NCBI RefSeq assembly: GCF_008807015.1 | Contig: NZ_CP031700.1 | Span: 1,364,001-1,428,000, forward strand | Source: Neisseria zalophi | GTDB taxonomy: Bacteria > Pseudomonadota > Gammaproteobacteria > Burkholderiales > Neisseriaceae | Length of the DNA: 64,000 bases | Reading direction: 5' to 3' | Shown here: positions 16,038 to 24,864 of the stretch, piece by piece | Position numbering within the stretch: position 1 is the first letter of the stretch | How the letters are laid out: the number at the start of each line of letters is the position of its first letter | Notes under the pieces: generated by a model | The model's database searches: none | What the model saw: only the letters and a program-made list of their open reading frames with translations | Told to the model about the DNA's origin: nothing | Made by a program: the position numbers and the translations under genes

Positions 16038-16271
16038 ATGCATTATTATGATGGAACAAAGATTCAATTGGCAGATAGGGTTAAATTAGGTAATTCTAAA
16101 GGTAAAGTGGCGGCTTTGATTGGAGAAGGATTGTATGAGAGTGAATATCTTTCAAAAGATTGGTCATATCTTAAACATGGATTACTAATATATTTTGACA
16201 AATATGGCTTAATTTATTATGTAAATATTGAACAAAATATTTCTTTCATTGAAAGAGGTTTGCCTGCGTAG
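16038..16271 (+). CDS. small candidate immunity protein (paralogue of 30839)
   Basis: A 77-residue protein beginning MHYYDGTKIQLADRVKLG and continuing GKVAALIGEGLYESEY. The protein at 30839 shares the frame (MKYSDGNNVKLGDRV, GTVVCLIDEGKF, then a Gly-rich strand and FD..G). A compact beta-rich fold is likely. A GAGGATAAAA ribosome site lies just upstream. It follows the relic of its probable toxin. Confidence 0.6.
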   Translation: MHYYDGTKIQLADRVKLGNSKGKVAALIGEGLYESEYLSKDWSYLKHGLLIYFDKYGLIYYVNIEQNISFIERGLPA

Positions 16272-16365
16272 GTATAGTTAGTTCCATTGAGTGTAACTAT
16301 ATGCATGTTTTTCATGCTGTCTGAAAAACCATCACTCTTTTTTTTCAACAGTATAACTTAGCCCA

Positions 16366-17796
16366 TTGCCTACCGCTTCGAAGCAAGTCGTAGCCTGCAT
16401 AAATATATCTATTCAAAGTGTAGGGTGTTGTGCCCTTTGGGCACGCACGCTTTTTTTTGCACTCATCAGGCTGTCTGAAAAAAAACAAATCGCCGAATTA
16501 AATGCCGTTACCCAACCCAAAGGCAAAAATAAAACCGCTGCCGGTCATACCGCCGTCAAACGCAGCTACGGTTACGACAAAACCGGCAACCTCATGCACA
16601 GCAGCGACCAACGAAGCGGCGTAACACAATTCGAATACGATAAACTCGGCCGAATCACCCAAGCCGACAAAGAAACCTTTGCCTTCGACCCCGCCCACAA
16701 TATCCTTTCAGACGGCCAAAAAGATAAGATTGCCGACAACCGTTTAAAAACCTACAACGGCATCAGCTATTACTACGACGACTTAGGCAACCTGATTCAC
16801 CGCGAACTGGCCGACGGCGAAGTACAGAACTATTTCTACGATCTGCACGACCAACTGGTGAAAGTGGAAATCTTCAAACCCGAACAGGAAAAAGAGACTT
16901 GGGTTTATAGCTACGACGCACTAGGCAGAAGAATCGGCAAAGGCCGTCTGAAAAACGGCCAAGAAGTTTCAGACGGCTTAGAGAATAAAACCGACTTTAT
17001 TTGGGACGGCAGCCATTTAATACAGGAAACCCGTTCAGACGGCCTGTACACCTATATTTATACTTACAAAGATTCTTACGAACCTTTGGCACAAATCCGC
17101 AATTGGACAAACGAAGAGGGGGAAAGCCACCAAGAAACCAATTATTTCCACTGCGACCAAATTGGTATTCCACGTGAGATGACGGATTCGGAAGGTAAGC
17201 TGCTTTGGTTCGGCGACTACTACGGTTGGGGTAAGCTGAAAAACGAAACCAATATTGCCAATGCCCATCAACCATTTAGGTTACAAAACCAGTATTGCGA
17301 TACTGAAACGGGCTTGCATTACAACTTCTTTAGGTATTACGAGCCGGATTGCGGGCGGTTTGTGAATCAGGATCCGATTGGGTTGTGGGGTGGGGATAAT
17401 CTATACCAGTTTGCTAAAAATATTCAAGTGTTACTTGACACCTTAGGATTAAAACATACTGCTGTGTGGCAGTTGTTTGACAAATATGGAAAGCCTAAAA
17501 CTCAACCTGAGTTAATTCAAAGTGGTTGTGATAAACCACCAGGGAGAAGATTGAGTTGGAATGAACAACTTGAAGTACATACGGAACGTAAAATTCTTGA
17601 CAAGGTTTCAAATATAATTGAACCAGGTGATGTTTTAATTATTCTTGGTGAGAAAAGTCCATGTAGCCCTGGAGGTAGGGGGTGTCAAGCTGCTATGCAA
17701 GATTTTGTGAATAAAAATTCAGATGTTAAAGTAGTTTATATGACACAAGACCAAGAATGGTTATTTAAATCAAAATGCAATAAATCAGACTGTTAA
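16366..17796 (+). CDS. Rhs cassette 7: core fragment with second deaminase-like tip
   Basis: The frame opens within junction repeat F; Rhs homology starts at SEKKQIAELNAVTQPKG (about 16470). The core ends near LLDTLGL (about residue 359). The tip carries LEVHTERKILDKV (HxE, about residues 403-405) and GEKSPCSPGGRGCQAAM (PCx6C, about 430-438), the zinc signature of deaminase-fold toxins of the XOO_2897/Pput_2613 kind. It is distinct from the cassette 5 tip, which uses CxE and PCxxC. The C-terminus ends in Cys-rich SKCNKSDC. The tip is intact; the likely substrate is nucleic acid or nucleotide, by analogy. Confidence 0.72.
   Translation: MPTASKQVVACINISIQSVGCCALWARTLFFALIRLSEKKQIAELNAVTQPKGKNKTAAGHTAVKRSYGYDKTGNLMHSSDQRSGVTQFEYDKLGRITQADKETFAFDPAHNILSDGQKDKIADNRLKTYNGISYYYDDLGNLIHRELADGEVQNYFYDLHDQLVKVEIFKPEQEKETWVYSYDALGRRIGKGRLKNGQEVSDGLENKTDFIWDGSHLIQETRSDGLYTYIYTYKDSYEPLAQIRNWTNEEGESHQETNYFHCDQIGIPREMTDSEGKLLWFGDYYGWGKLKNETNIANAHQPFRLQNQYCDTETGLHYNFFRYYEPDCGRFVNQDPIGLWGGDNLYQFAKNIQVLLDTLGLKHTAVWQLFDKYGKPKTQPELIQSGCDKPPGRRLSWNEQLEVHTERKILDKVSNIIEPGDVLIILGEKSPCSPGGRGCQAAMQDFVNKNSDVKVVYMTQDQEWLFKSKCNKSDC
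16381..16488 (+). repeat. cassette-junction repeat F
   Basis: Full-length copy (GCAAGTCGTAGCCTGCATAA, CTATTCAAAG, hairpin GTGCCC-TTT-GGGCAC, eight T) with a variant DUS AGGCTGTCTGAA at the Rhs joint, the same variant as at 9113. Cassettes 5 and 7 may thus share a recent common donor. Confidence 0.75.
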
Positions 17797-17810
17797 ATGA
17801 AGGGGCTGAT

Positions 17811-18629
17811 ATGAGATTAAGTGAATGGAAGTTATTATCTAGACCTGAACGGGAGCGTTATCTTAATGCTTTATTGATTCGATTAGGTAATAGGTTTCAA
17901 GTAGATCAATTTACAATTGGACAAGATTATCCATGTATTATCTATACTAATAAATTGAATATTAGATACAGATTAATTTTTGAACATAATTCTGGATTTG
18001 GATTAAGCACTCAATGTTTGGAAAAAGCTAAAAAAATCAATGTTCCATTGCAAATAACAGTTTCTGAATTAACACCATTTTCAATAGTAAATGTGCCTTC
18101 TTATGCTATATCTGAGACTCCTTTGCTGGAGTGCGATATAGATATGATTTTAGATAATTTTTGTGTTAATAATCCTAGTTATCCTGCTTTTTTAACTCGA
18201 GAAAAGTCAAAAGAGGTATTGGATATGATATCTGCTAGATTTTTAAGTGAATTAGAATGGGAGGCTGCTGTTAAAAACAATCAGGATGTTTTATTTCCTT
18301 TTGGAGATGAACTGCCTAAAGAGTCTGATTTAGAGTGGTGGATGTCATTTAATTTTAATAAATTTCGTCATAAAAGAATTGGTAATAATATCTGTGGATT
18401 ATTTTTTGGGGAGTGGTGTGCAGACTTATTCTCAAAAAATCATAGTCAAGATAGTGAAATAGTAAATGGAGAATATGTTATTAAAGGAGGGGCTGCATAT
18501 TTTTGGCCATGGCAAGATGAGGAGTGGGTATGGTGTATGTGTTCCATGAGAATGCCTTCAGGAGATTTAATAGATGGAACATCAGTCTTAAGACCCGCAA
18601 TAACAATACCAACAAATTTTAGTTATTGA
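17811..18629 (+). CDS. candidate immunity protein with formylglycine-generating-enzyme (SUMF1)-like C-terminal half
   Basis: A 272-residue protein 14 bp after the deaminase tip, with GGGGCTGATATG at the start. Residues ~1-125 are unrecognised. The remainder resembles the FGE-sulfatase/SUMF1 fold: YPAFLTREKSKEVLDMIS, then RFLSELEWEAAV (like RLPTEAEWE), LFPFGDELP, NNICGLFFGEWCAD and VIKGGAAYFWPW. The two active-site Cys of true formylglycine-generating enzymes are not evident in the usual context, so catalysis is doubtful. A SUMF1-like protein as antidote to a deaminase would be unusual. Confidence 0.55.
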   Translation: MRLSEWKLLSRPERERYLNALLIRLGNRFQVDQFTIGQDYPCIIYTNKLNIRYRLIFEHNSGFGLSTQCLEKAKKINVPLQITVSELTPFSIVNVPSYAISETPLLECDIDMILDNFCVNNPSYPAFLTREKSKEVLDMISARFLSELEWEAAVKNNQDVLFPFGDELPKESDLEWWMSFNFNKFRHKRIGNNICGLFFGEWCADLFSKNHSQDSEIVNGEYVIKGGAAYFWPWQDEEWVWCMCSMRMPSGDLIDGTSVLRPAITIPTNFSY

Positions 18630-18725
18630 TTTGACAGAAAAGACTTAAACTTAAAACCATTTACAGTGCTAATATTAATGGGGAGTCTTATCTATTTAGC
18701 CAAACACAGAATCAGCAAAAATTGT

Positions 18726-18831
18726 GGCAAGCCCGTAGCCTGCATAAACATATCTATTCAAAGTGTAGGGTGTTGTGCCCTTTGGGTACGCACGCTTTTC
18801 TTGGCGCTCATCAGGCCGTCTGAAAAAACAA
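18726..18831 (+). repeat. cassette-junction repeat G
   Basis: Near full-length copy: GCAAGCCCGTAGCCTGCATA, CTATTCAAAG, hairpin GTGCCC-TTT-GGGTAC, a T-rich tract and an AG-DUS, joined to Rhs codons GRLKKQIAELN. Confidence 0.75.
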
Positions 18832-19136
18832 ATCGCCGAATTAAATGCCGTTACCCAGCCCAAAGGTAAAAGCAAAACCGCTGCGGGTTATACCGCCGTC
18901 AAACGCAGCTACGGCTACGACAAAACCGGCAACCTCATTCACAGCAGCGACCAAAGAAGCGGCGTAACAAAGTTCGAATACGACCAACTCGGCCGAATCA
19001 CCAAAGCTGACAAAGAAACCTTCGCCTTCGACCCTGCCCACAATATCCTTTCAGACGGCCTGAGGCCTTTGCAGCTAATGCTAATAGCTGGATTGATATA
19101 CTTGGTTTTCAAGGTAGAAGTAAGTGAAATAGAATA
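18815..19136 (+). pseudogene. Rhs cassette 8: core fragment with a large internal deletion at an IS5-end-like scar
   Basis: YD-repeat codons run from GRLKKQIAELN to NILSDGL. They are then joined, through GAGGCCTTTGCAG (one end of the IS5 element with a mismatch), to codons NANSWIDILGF, the very end of the RHS core. About 600 bp of core is missing compared with intact cassettes. A former insertion that excised with flanking DNA is the likely cause. The tip that follows is broken. Confidence 0.65.
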
Positions 19137-19600
19137 AGTGCAAACCTTGAAAAACTGGCAACGCTATATCAAATACAGGGGAAAACAATGTTTAAAGATA
19201 TTTCAATTAATGTATCTGCAGCTGGAGGTATTGGAGCAACTGGTGGCATTGGATATGCGGGCAATAGAAAGATTGCAACCAACATTGCATTAACTAATGG
19301 TTATGGTATTCATGCTTCAGTAACTAAAAGTCATAATATTATGGGGAAAAAACAGATGGTCCATTTGTGAAATGTGTCAAAGTATTGATGCAGGAATGGC
19401 GATTGGTTCTTGTCAAGGTTCTAATCTAAAAAAGGTGCGAAACCATATGCTAATGTCCAATATGGATTTGGATTGGGTACATCTCTGAATGCAAGTATTG
19501 GATTTCAAAAGATATATTTTTTGAAAAAAATCATCTCAACCTCACCTTCTGCCCATAATTCAAATCGACATTTGAGAAACTTAAACATTCCTACTAGTAT
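19137..19600 (+). pseudogene. glycine-rich toxin-tip relic of cassette 8
   Basis: Several short frames carry parts of one tip: DISINVSAAGGIGATGGIGY, then CQSIDAGMAIGSCQGSN, then GFGLGTSLNASIGF. Frameshifts and stops separate them. The Gly/Ala-rich, channel-like composition recalls the tip of cassette 1. It is followed by an intact lipoprotein gene. Confidence 0.5.
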
Positions 19601-19684
19601 TCCAAATACTAATGTAAATAATATATTTAACACAGAAACAATAATAAATAATTTTAATTTTTTAATGATAAAGTAATCAAATAT

Positions 19685-20788
19685 ATGAAAAATATTTTAA
19701 TATTTTTATTATTATTATCAGGATGCGATAATTTTGTAAGCCAAAAAGCACTTTCCTCTGATTGTTTAAATAATGCTGAAATTAGCCAATTAATGGAATG
19801 TGCAGAAAATGGAAATCTTGAGAGTCAGTACGAGTTAGGTATGGCTTATTTAGATGGACAAAATACAGCCCAAAACACTCAAAAAGCATTTGATTGGATA
19901 AGCCAGTCTGCCCAAAGTGGATATATGCCTGCTCAAAATATGATGAGTTGGTTTTACCGAACAGGAACTGTTGTCAACCGAAATGATAAAGAGGCATTTA
20001 ATTGGGCTGTTAGGGCTGCTGAATCTGGTTCTCTGAATTCTTTAAATAATGTTGGTTTTTATTACCAACAGGGAATCGGGGTTGAACAAAATCAAAAGAA
20101 AGGGCTTGAATATTATTTGAAAGCGGCAAAACAGGGAAATATTAGTGCTCAAAAAAACTTAGGATTGGCTTATTTAAATGGATGGGGAACAGAAAGTAAT
20201 CCTCAAGAAGCCCTATTTTGGTTTTTAAAGTTATCCGAACAAAATGACCCTGAAGCAATGGTTAATGCTGCAGCAATTTATAAAGTATTGGGAAATCATC
20301 AAGAAGAACTGATGCTAATGAAAAGAGCTGCTAATTTAAATTATATTTTGGCTCAAACTAATTTAGGTTATATGTACGCAACAGGAGAAGGTGCACCACT
20401 TGATAAAGCACAAGCTCTATTTTGGCTAAATAAATCAATGAATGAGGGTGACAAAAATGCTTATTATTTGATGGGGAAATTTCATGCGGAAAGCAGTGGA
20501 GCATTTCCTCTAAATGAAGCCGAAGCTTTTCAATACTATTTAAAATCAGCTGAACTGGGATCTAGAGACGGACAAAATGCCATAGCCAATTGGCTGATGA
20601 ATGGTCGTTATGTTAAAAAAAACGAAGTCAAAGCATTAAAATGGTATGAACAAGCTGCTAATAATGGACTTATCGAAGCCATACAAACATTGATAAAAAT
20701 CTACGGGCAAGGTACAGAAAAAATTCCAAAAGATAATGTTAAAAAACAATATTGGGAAAATAAACTAGAGCTTAGAGAGGAGTTGTAG
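19685..20788 (+). CDS. Sel1-repeat lipoprotein, candidate periplasmic immunity protein
   Basis: A 367-residue protein with a lipoprotein signal (hydrophobic ILIFLLLLSG then Cys at 14). From about residue 37 it is built of some eight Sel1 repeats, such as SQYELGMAYLDGQ, SLNNVGFYYQQGIGVEQNQK, AQKNLGLAYLNGWGTESNP and AQTNLGYMYATGEG. It is a lipid-anchored helical solenoid suited to binding a protein partner in the periplasm. A truncated frameshifted duplicate of its 5' end lies at 1853-2046. Its partner would be the Gly-rich tip in front, now decayed. Confidence 0.75.
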   Translation: MKNILIFLLLLSGCDNFVSQKALSSDCLNNAEISQLMECAENGNLESQYELGMAYLDGQNTAQNTQKAFDWISQSAQSGYMPAQNMMSWFYRTGTVVNRNDKEAFNWAVRAAESGSLNSLNNVGFYYQQGIGVEQNQKKGLEYYLKAAKQGNISAQKNLGLAYLNGWGTESNPQEALFWFLKLSEQNDPEAMVNAAAIYKVLGNHQEELMLMKRAANLNYILAQTNLGYMYATGEGAPLDKAQALFWLNKSMNEGDKNAYYLMGKFHAESSGAFPLNEAEAFQYYLKSAELGSRDGQNAIANWLMNGRYVKKNEVKALKWYEQAANNGLIEAIQTLIKIYGQGTEKIPKDNVKKQYWENKLELREEL

Positions 20789-21290
20789 TTTACATTATCG
20801 ACAGCAATGGGCGGGTGTTTCATCTGGCTTTCGGCAATGTCGGTGACGCAGCCGACCCCAAAATGCGGCTGCTGTCGGTATCGCTGCTCGAAGCACTGCC
20901 CGCAGCGGGTGCAGATGCTCCCAGCGGTGAGGTAGACGAAACCGACAACCTGATTTACAGCAGCGACTAGAGAAGCGGCGTAAGAAAACTCGAATATGAC
21001 CAACTCGGCAGAATCACCAAAGCCAATAAAGAAACCTTTGCCTTCGACCCGCCCACAATATCCTTTCAGACGGCCTCAAAGATAAGATTGCCGATAACCG
21101 TTTAAAAACCTACAACGGCATCAGCCGTTTAGGTTGCAAAACCAGTATTGCGACCAAGAAACGGGTTTGCATTATACTTCTTTAGGTATTACGAGCCTGA
21201 TTGCAGGCGGTTTGTGAATCAGGATCGATTGGGTTGTGGGGCGGAGAAAATCTATATATTTATATGATAAATAACTGGATAGATAGTTTA
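20789..21290 (+). pseudogene. scrambled Rhs fragments (N-terminal and core pieces joined)
   Basis: The first part encodes an Rhs N-terminal-region piece (YIIDSNGRVFHLAFGNVGDA, LLSVSLLEALPAA). It is joined directly to YD-repeat codons (DETDNLIYSSD, a TAG, then KLEYDQLGRITK), then to NILSD-type codons in another frame, and then to core codons ([20 protein letters not shown], frameshifted) ending near QDRLGCG. Several deletions and frameshifts are present, so it is an inert mosaic. Confidence 0.65.
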
Positions 21291-21750
21291 ATGACTTTAT
21301 TATAAAAAAAGCCAGGTTTTCCTAGTGGAATTACAAGAATTATGATTCCAGGAGGAAACTAAGAATAGTTTTGATACATACAATACTGATCCTAATTTAA
21401 GGGTGTCTAAAATACCCCTTTAATAAGTGATAATTTAGAATGGGGGGCTGGATGCGGTGACAAAGACACAGATCATAAGGTTCCAGACTTTGCTGTAATT
21501 AATGGTAATACTGCCATTATGTCAACAACATGATAAATATTATAGCTCTGCAATAGATAAAAGGGTAAGTAAATTGCGTTGTGATGTACAGTTAGAACAT
21601 AATATAAAGCAAGAATGTAAAATGCATAGAGGAATTAGTACAAGGGATTGCAATGCTCTTGCTCAGAGAACTTATTTAGGTGTCCGACTAGGGGGGAGTC
21701 GTGCATGGAAAAATGCAGGAGGAAAAAACCCATGGACAATTGAAAAATAG
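21291..21750 (+). pseudogene. phospholipase A2-like toxin-tip relic
   Basis: An interrupted tip: WGAGCGDKDTDHKVPDFAV in one frame, then from 21502 PLCQQHDKYYSSAIDKRVSK, CDVQLEHNIKQECK and DCNALAQRTYLGVRLGG to a stop at 21750. C..HD.YY followed by CD..L...I...C and a tyrosine-containing helix is the layout of bacterial phospholipase A2-like domains. It differs from the cassette 4 tip. Stops and frameshifts upstream disconnect it from any Rhs core. Confidence 0.55.
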
Positions 21751-21760
21751 GAGAAATAAA

Positions 21761-22870
21761 ATGAACTTCTATATCCAAGTATTAATTTATATATTTTGTA
21801 ATTGTTTTTTAATAGCTTGCACACCTTCAAATAAACAACAAAAAAATATAGAAATTAATACTAATACTTTTTTTGAAATAAATCCTATTGATACTGATAT
21901 TAAATATGGATCAGTTATTATTTCAAACGAACTAACTTCTCCTATTTTTTTAATGACAATAGGAGAAAAAGCGTTCAAAAATAAAAAAATAGAACTTGTG
22001 AAAACAAAATTTCAATTAAATGAAAAAAATAAATTTACTTTAATTAATGAGCCTTGCAATAAACTATGTAAATTAAATTTTGAAGTTATGGCTTTTGACT
22101 CAAATAAAAAATTAAAAATCTTTGGGACAAATGAAATATTTAATGAAAATGGAGAAGTTTTATTAAAGAAAAATGGAATAATAAAGCCTGTATTTAATAA
22201 ACAATCTGAAGCTATCGGAATATTAAATTATAGTAATTTAGATTATGATAATCCAAATACGATATATACTGTAACCTATCAAAATTTAAGTGGGGAAACA
22301 ATTAAAACATTAGAGCAGTGTGGGAATGAGGGTGTTAATACTAGCTTTCAATTCGGATCATATTGGAGCAATAATAAGATTAATTTTTTTTCAATTAATT
22401 TTGAAGAAAAATTATTATGCATTGAAGCTATAAATAAAAAAATCAGAAAAGTAAAGTGGCCTTTTTCCAGAATTAGCTTTACAAATGCATTTGAAGAAAA
22501 TTTTTTAATTTTACAACCCATTAAAAGTGAAAATGCAGTTCAAATAATACTGGTAAATAAAGAAACACTGCTTCCCAAAAAACTTTTCAAATATTCAAAA
22601 CCAGATATATTCAAACTAATTAGTGATACTAATAATTTTTCAAATGCTACTTCATTTAAGGGTTGTGATGACTACGATTATTTTGCTGTCAACTTACAAG
22701 GAGGAGTAGATTATCCTTTTTCAAGAGTCTTAATTTTCAATAAACAAGGTCATATTATTTTTGATATGAAAAGTAATAGAATCCACGATCTATATTACAT
22801 AAATCATCTACATAAAATTTTATTAATAGGAAATGATGGAGTATTTTTGTTAGAAGATAAAAGATGTTAA
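21761..22870 (+). CDS. lipoprotein, candidate immunity protein of the phospholipase-like tip
   Basis: The ATG at 21761 follows AGGAGAAATAAA, a strong ribosome site; the longer open frame from 21701 lies in toxin codons. A 369-residue protein with signal NCFLIAC (Cys about 20). The rest is a Lys/Asn-rich, largely beta protein with four Cys and an aromatic-rich C-terminal half, possibly a beta-propeller. Anchoring on the periplasmic side suits an antidote to a phospholipase delivered there, as known for lipase effectors. Specific family not recognised. Confidence 0.6.
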   Translation: MNFYIQVLIYIFCNCFLIACTPSNKQQKNIEINTNTFFEINPIDTDIKYGSVIISNELTSPIFLMTIGEKAFKNKKIELVKTKFQLNEKNKFTLINEPCNKLCKLNFEVMAFDSNKKLKIFGTNEIFNENGEVLLKKNGIIKPVFNKQSEAIGILNYSNLDYDNPNTIYTVTYQNLSGETIKTLEQCGNEGVNTSFQFGSYWSNNKINFFSINFEEKLLCIEAINKKIRKVKWPFSRISFTNAFEENFLILQPIKSENAVQIILVNKETLLPKKLFKYSKPDIFKLISDTNNFSNATSFKGCDDYDYFAVNLQGGVDYPFSRVLIFNKQGHIIFDMKSNRIHDLYYINHLHKILLIGNDGVFLLEDKRC

Positions 22871-22884
22871 CAAACCGTAGTGGC

Positions 22885-23038
22885 ATCCGACGGCGGCGAG
22901 AGTTCACGTTTTGCCTGTGCGGGAAAGTTTGGTATGGCAGTTTGTTGTTTCAGCTAGCCCAGCGGGTCGAGTTCGTAGCGGCTGGCGAGCTTACCCTGAG
23001 TCCGTTCGATTTAGCGGTATGGTTTGAGGTCTTTACAA
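22885..23038 (-). pseudogene. inverted Rhs fragment
   Basis: Read on the - strand this encodes IERTQGKLASRYELDPLG, an Rhs core segment, followed by LKQQTAIPNFPAQAKRELS. It is the only Rhs piece seen in reverse orientation, so a local inversion or mobile-element capture has occurred next to the MITE at 23050. Confidence 0.6.
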
Positions 23039-23049
23039 TAAGATAGGTT

Positions 23050-23140
23050 GAGACCTTTGCGAAATAGCCCTTCACCCGACAGCCGAAATCCTGTGCTTGG
23101 AGTTCGGCTTTCTGTTAAAAAGCTATTTCGCAAAGGTCTC
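23050..23140. mobile_element. 91-bp MITE made of IS5 right ends
   Basis: Starts GAGACCTTTGCGAAATAG and ends CTATTTCGCAAAGGTCTC, an almost perfect long inverted repeat. The left 38 bp are the reverse complement of the right end of the 1199-bp IS5 element (through CCCGACAGCCGAA). It has no coding capacity and could be moved by the transposases at 4640 and 7979. No clear target duplication is visible. Confidence 0.75.
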
Positions 23141-23214
23141 GGACTATTATTTTTAAGAAATTAAGAACTAGTGTAGCAAGTATAGATGGGTATCGACTTA
23201 ACAAACCGTAATAG

Positions 23215-23620
23215 GCTACGACTTACAGCGAGCTACTGGCATAAATCCACAATTGGACAAACGAAGAGGGGGGAAGCTACCAGGAAACCAACTACTTCCA
23301 TTTCGACCAAATCGGTATTCAGCGAGAGATGACGGATAAAGATGGGAATTTATTGTGGTTTGGGGATTACTACGGTTAGGGTAAGCTGAAAAACAAAAAA
23401 CCAATATTACCGGAGTGCATCAGCAGTTTAGGTTGCAAAACCAGTATTGCGACCAAGAAAAGAGCTTGCATTATAACTTCTTTAGGTATTATGAATCTGA
23501 TTGCAGGCGGTTTGTGAATCAGGATTCGATTAGGTTAGATGGTGGGAGAAACTTCTACTACACTTTTGTGGCTAACTTCCAAGTATAAATTGACTCTATA
23601 AGGCTTAAAGATACATATGA
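23215..23620 (+). pseudogene. degenerate Rhs core fragment
   Basis: Codons resembling [31 protein letters not shown] and then [18 protein letters not shown] can be followed across at least three frames, with stops and single-base changes. It ends in a worn RHS-core motif ([15 protein letters not shown]). It is more decayed than any copy left of 19 kb. Confidence 0.65.
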
Positions 23621-23689
23621 ATAAGCCATGAAAAAAGCTATGAATTGTTAATAATACATGGTTTTAAAGCTGAAAAGTTCTTTTAGGTA

Positions 23690-23877
23690 GGCTTGGTAAT
23701 ACTGTTGAGAAACCTGTAGAAATACAAACAGTTGATGACTGGTGTGATTTTAGAGTTGAATTTGAAGAACGTTTAGAAGCATATATCAATGGTCAAGCAG
23801 GCAAAAGAAGGTCCACATTTCTATTTGAAGCTACAGACAAAATATTTGAAAAATTACAAAAAATATTCGGGAGCTGA
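23690..23877 (+). pseudogene. C-terminal relic of an unidentified gene (toxin tip position)
   Basis: About 63 open codons without a start: LGRLGNTVEKPVEIQTVDDW, FRVEFEERLEAYINGQAGKR, then a C-terminal helix EATDKIFEKLQKIFGS and TGA at 23875-23877. It sits between Rhs-core relics and an immunity gene, so it is probably the end of a tip. Confidence 0.4.
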
Positions 23878-23885
23878 TTATATAT

Positions 23886-24317
23886 ATGTTTGATGATGAA
23901 TTAAATAATTTTCTTAATTTAAATAGTATTAAATTTTCAATTTTAGATAAACAAGTATTCAATAGGTATGTAAAAATCGAAAATTATCCTTTTATTGGTT
24001 CTAGAATTTCTTGGAGCAAACTCAAGATTCACATTAGCAAGCCATTTCATGAGCTGGAGAAATTTATTGATGAAACTTTTAATATTATATTGGAATTGAA
24101 TAAAAATCAATCTGATATTATTTTAATCGGAAATGATTTTAAAGATGGATATAATATTGAATTTTCAAAAGAAAATTTAGAGCTGATTTTAAATTTTCTA
24201 TTAGACTATCCAGGAGAAAATTATCTGTTTGAGTTAGAGCAACAATGGTGTATTTGTATTTATGATGTACTAGATTTTGGACTATCTGAATTGAAATTAT
24301 CTCTAGAAGATAAATAA
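23886..24317 (+). CDS. candidate immunity protein, family not recognised
   Basis: A 143-residue acidic soluble protein 8 bp after the relic at 23690-23877. Mixed helix/strand pattern, one Cys pair (CICIYD). No signal peptide. Start ATG preceded by a weak purine stretch. Immunity role inferred only from position and composition. Confidence 0.5.
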   Translation: MFDDELNNFLNLNSIKFSILDKQVFNRYVKIENYPFIGSRISWSKLKIHISKPFHELEKFIDETFNIILELNKNQSDIILIGNDFKDGYNIEFSKENLELILNFLLDYPGENYLFELEQQWCICIYDVLDFGLSELKLSLEDK

Positions 24318-24339
24318 CTTGAGCTGTCACAACCAGCCT

Positions 24340-24855
24340 GTCCTGTTTCAGGAGGTTTATGGAAATGGCAGATATACCTATATTTACACTAACGAAGACA
24401 GTTATTAATCGCTAGTACAAGTTCACACATTATACCAATGTAGAAGGCAAAGACGAATGGGTTTGCCCACAGGTGCATCAGCTATTTAGACCACAGAATG
24501 CGACCAAAAAACAGGCTTGTATTACAATTTTTTAGATCAGGATCCGATTGGGTTATGTGGTGGAAGTAATTTGTATCAATTTGCACTAAATAAACAGATT
24601 GGAGTGGATGTGTTTGAGTTAAGCATAAATATCCCTCAAGAAAAAAATTTTAAATTATTGGGTTACCTTAAAATAAATTATGAATCTCATGGTCAACCAG
24701 TGTTTGAAAAAACAAAAACACTCCTTTCGGGTGTTCTAAATTTATAGTCTGGATAAAGATGGTCACAATGGAGGTGCTTGGAAGTAGATTCAATAAAAAT
24801 ATTGGTAGTAGGCAATAAAATTAGGTACATATGATGCAGTTCTTAAATAAATTGG
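24340..24855 (+). pseudogene. Rhs core scraps plus Ntox21-like toxin tip, heavily mutated
   Basis: Core scraps (YYNFLDQDPIGLCGGSNLYQ) lead into a tip with GYLKINYESHGQPVFEKTK. After a frameshift it continues YSLDKDGHNGGAWK and, past stops, LGTYDAVL and a terminal IGIK. The order HGQPVF, DGHNGGxWK, LGTYD matches the Ntox21 type of small toxin found in contact-dependent systems. At least one frameshift and five stops make it non-functional. The intact immunity gene follows at once. Confidence 0.55.
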
Positions 24856-24864
24856 AATTAAATG

